Shown piece after piece: positions 61,655 through 64,000 of a DNA stretch of 64,000 nucleotides (positions are counted from its first letter, which is position 1; each line of letters begins with the position of its first letter). The stretch is from the NCBI GenBank assembly GCA_026225945.1, contig JAMJFZ010002572.1, positions 62,001 to 126,000 of the forward strand, in the 5' to 3' direction. Below the pieces are notes generated by a model. The model saw only the letters and a program-made list of their open reading frames with translations. It searched no databases and was not told the DNA's origin. The translations under genes and the position numbers were made by a program. The DNA is from Cricetomys ansorgei (lineage: Eukaryota; Chordata; Mammalia; Rodentia; Nesomyidae).

Positions 61655-61988
61655 TTGTGGCTACTTGTCTCTTGCTTTGATAAAACACCACGACCAAGAC
61701 CACCTATAAAAGGAAGTGGCTTACTGTTTCAGAGGGTTCGAGTCCATGGTGGCAGAGCAGAGGCACGGGGGCAGGAGTAACTAAGAGCTCACAACCTGCC
61801 CCACAACTATGAGGCAGAAACAGAGCTAAGGGCTATTCCTCTACACACAAACCTCAGAACCCACCCTCAGGGACACCTCCTCCACCAAGGCCACACCTCC
61901 TCATCCTTCCCAAACAGTTCCAGCAACTGGGGACCAAGTATTCAGATAGATGAGCCTATGGAGACCATTCACATTCAAACCACCACAT
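61655..61988 (+). mobile_element. Rodent interspersed repeat, 'type X'
   Basis: Has the same landmarks as the copy at 60508, starting GATAAAACACCACGACCAAG and ending ACATTCAAACCACCACA. The two lie 0.8 kb apart in the same orientation but differ by enough to be separate insertions. Confidence 0.8.
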
Positions 61989-62099
61989 TATGTGGGGGGA
62001 AAAAGCGATCAAGTCAAGAACTTTGTGAAAGGGAGCTTAGCCTTGTGGGGCCTAAATGCAATCATGTGTCCTGATAGGAGACAAGCAGAAACAGGACAA

Positions 62100-62222
62100 G
62101 ACACGCCTAGAATCCTAGCACTGGGGAAGCTGAGGCAGGAGGATTGCAATCAGTCTGGGCTATATAGCACCAGGCCAGCCTGGCTTACAGAGAGAAGACT
62201 CTGCCCCCACCAAAAAAAAAGA
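62100..62222 (+). mobile_element. PB1/B1-like SINE
   Basis: GCCTAGAATCCTAGCACTGG, GAAGCTGAGGCAGGAGGATT and an A9 tail. Confidence 0.8.
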
Positions 62223-62227
62223 GAGAT

Positions 62228-62462
62228 GGGGGTGCTGGAGACATGGCTGAGAGGTTAAAAGCACTGCCTGCTCCTCCAGAAGACTTGGGTTCAATTTCAG
62301 CACCCACATGGTGACTTGCAACTGTCTGTAACTCCAGTTCCGGGGGGCCGTCTCTCCCTCCTCTGGCCTCTGTGGGCACCAGGCACGCACATGTACAAAC
62401 ATACATGCAGGCAAAATATCCATACACACAAAGTTAAATAAAAATTTAAGAATTAAAAAAAG
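62228..62462 (+). mobile_element. B3 SINE
   Basis: GTGCTGGAGACATGGCTGAG, CACCCACATGGTGACTTGCA and CTCCTCTGGCCTCTGTGGGC, ending in AAATAAAAA-type sequence. It directly follows the PB1 in the same orientation. Confidence 0.9.
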
Positions 62463-62542
62463 GCATGCGAAGGGACCGTGGGAGTTTGGGAACACAGATA
62501 CAAGAAAGAGGTGCCAACACAGGCAGAGATTGCAGTGACACG

Positions 62543-62574
62543 GCTCAAGTCAAAGTGTGCTCAAGTCAAAGTGT
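62543..62574 (+). repeat. 16-bp perfect tandem duplication
   Basis: GCTCAAGTCAAAGTGT occurs twice head to tail. Confidence 0.9.
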
Positions 62575-63744
62575 GCGGCCACCAGAAACAGAAGCAGTGA
62601 GGGCCAGGACCTCCCGAGCACCTGCAGGGAGAGCCTGGCGACACCTTGGATATAGGTTCCAGGCCTCCAGAACTCTGGGGGTAACTTTTTTTTTTCCTTT
62701 TGTCTTTGTGGCCTGAAATACAAGGTGACGGGTACAGCCCACTGAGTGTTAAGGGGTAATATATTCAAACCTGTCATTTTATATCTTTATAACAAACTTG
62801 ATTTCCACAATGAGAAGTAACGATCAAAAGCCACCACACACGGGCATTCGTGAAATCTGAATAGCAGGCAGCACTCGAAACGCACAGAGCAGGTGGGGAC
62901 CCGTGGGGCTGGCCCCTTGACGTGCTGCTTCTCAGCCCAAGAAATACAATTCAGTTAGGCTCCATGGTGCACCCATTCCGGCTCATTAGAGAAAACAAAG
63001 GAACCAAACTGCCTGGATCTTCCGGAGGGCAGACTTTTCTGGAATCTCTCATGAATCTCTGAGAGATGCACGGGCTGGTTTCTTGTTGAGATGCACTTCA
63101 CCACGGGTTTAAAGGTGTTTCCTTTGATTCACAGGAATGACTAAACATAGCAATCTTCCAAAGACATAAACAGAAAAGCAACAGGGAGTACACATTCCAG
63201 AAATAGCTTTGGTGAGTAACAACAGTGACCCTGCCGAAAGGAGGCCTCTTCAGGGACCAAAATCAGGTCGCTTTTATACTGTCTCTGTAGGTACGGGAGA
63301 ACTCAGCCACGGGGAAATAAACAAGCCTTGACCTGAAGCTCAGAGCCATTACCTGAGAGGCAGGAACAATGAACTGCCAGATGATCCTCTATAAACAGTC
63401 AGCAAGGAGTCCTGACAAGCTCTGTGAGGGCCGGTCCCCTGCCTCTCCCTCACAGTCTGTGCTCTGGCTGAATTGCTCACATCACCCTTCCCTATCAGGG
63501 CTTTGTGTCCTGGGCCCTGTGCTCACCCCAGAAATGCCCTTGTACGGGATAAAAGTATCTTTCCTTCACCTCCTACCAAGACCATGACAGAGCTATCAGC
63601 CACAAAAGATAAGAAAAGCATGCATATTTATATATTTAAATTACATACTTAAAACATGCTACATATTTTTAAAAAGCATACATATTTAAAAAGTAATACT
63701 TAAGATGAGCTTAAAGTGACAGAGACTTAGACCAGGAAGTAGGG

Positions 63745-63957
63745 GTAACGGTTTTACTTTATATGCACGGGTGTCTCGAGGGCATGTTGGCTATGCAGCT
63801 TGTATCTGCCTAGTGATAAGGAGCCAGAATTGGGCATCAGATACTTGGGAGTAGAGTTAGAGGTCACTGCGACCCACCATGTGGGTGACAGGACTCGAAC
63901 CTTGGTCCTCTGGAAGAATAGGCAGTGCTTTTAACCTCTGAACCATCTCTCCAGCCC
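63745..63957 (-). mobile_element. B2/B3 SINE
   Basis: GGACTCGAACCTTGGTCCTC, CAGTGCTTTTAACCTCTGAA and CCATCTCTCCAGCCC. Confidence 0.85.
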
Positions 63958-64000
63958 TGAAATCTGGGTTTTTAAGTATATAGGTTTGTCAAGACACAGA

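Larger units (their letters stand above)
21472..64000 (-). other. Ankrd6: Sequence upstream of the Ankrd6 start-codon exon (5'UTR introns or 5' flank)
   Basis: The start-codon exon has an apparent splice acceptor, so at least one non-coding 5' exon must lie at higher coordinates. No unambiguous 5'UTR exon can be named from sequence alone. Segments over 300 bases without a gene or a repeat I can place include 21480-22100, 23680-24140, 25310-29630, 30000-30830, 37990-38780, 41700-42180, 42280-44120, 51300-52600, 52660-53040, 55600-56640, 57250-57980, 60010-60500, 60872-61650 and 62580-63740. They look like ordinary intron or flank. Confidence 0.6.

Overview
This is rodent genomic DNA, almost certainly from a muroid (mouse, rat or hamster relative). 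The evidence is the mix of rodent SINEs (B1, B2/B3, B4, ID), a rodent L1 3' end, rodent hAT-type MITE copies and very abundant (CA)n/(TG)n arrays. Older mammalian repeats (MIR, L2, L1M) lie between them. I cannot fix the species: the B1 copies have the 'GATCTCTGTGAGTTC' form common in rat and other non-Mus muroids, but that is weak evidence. There is no bacterial-style gene layout, and nearly all long open frames come from repeats whose period is a multiple of three.

The window lies in the 5' part of one gene, Ankrd6 (diversin, an ankyrin-repeat protein of Wnt/planar-polarity signalling), on the minus strand. Two coding exons are readable. The start-codon exon (ATG at 21451, ending at 21332) encodes the first 40 residues. 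The next exon (6798 down to 6700) encodes a 33-residue ankyrin repeat. They join in phase 0 across a 14.5 kb intron, and the second runs into a further intron that leaves the window at its left end. Everything right of about 21.5 kb is upstream of the start codon: either 5'UTR introns or 5' flank. The 5'UTR exons and promoter are not certain; a CpG-rich patch at 24.84-25.31 kb is the best candidate, with a second at 39.04-39.30 kb.

Region by region: 1-6.7 kb is intron with sparse SINEs and one unexplained 108-codon open frame. 6.7-21.5 kb holds the two exons, a B1-into-B3 nested insertion, an L1 3' end and a 45-bp minisatellite of about 30 copies. 21.5-30 kb carries a 1.1 kb CA-rich array and the CpG-rich patch. 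30.8-32.1 kb is a broken RPL7 pseudogene. 32.3-36.7 kb is a 4.3 kb minisatellite of about 160 copies of a 27-bp unit, with a homogenised block and higher-order structure. 37-64 kb is a dense mosaic of SINEs, MITEs, LTR-like pieces and two more 1-kb dinucleotide arrays at 49.2 and 58.2 kb.

I see no undescribed multi-gene system. The items most worth a second look are the 27-bp minisatellite with its 325-bp higher-order period, the TG/CG tract starting 9 bases after an Ankrd6 5' splice site, the interrupted RPL7 copy, and an apparently inverted B3 SINE segment. Repeat family names come from memory of consensus sequences and were not checked with a search.
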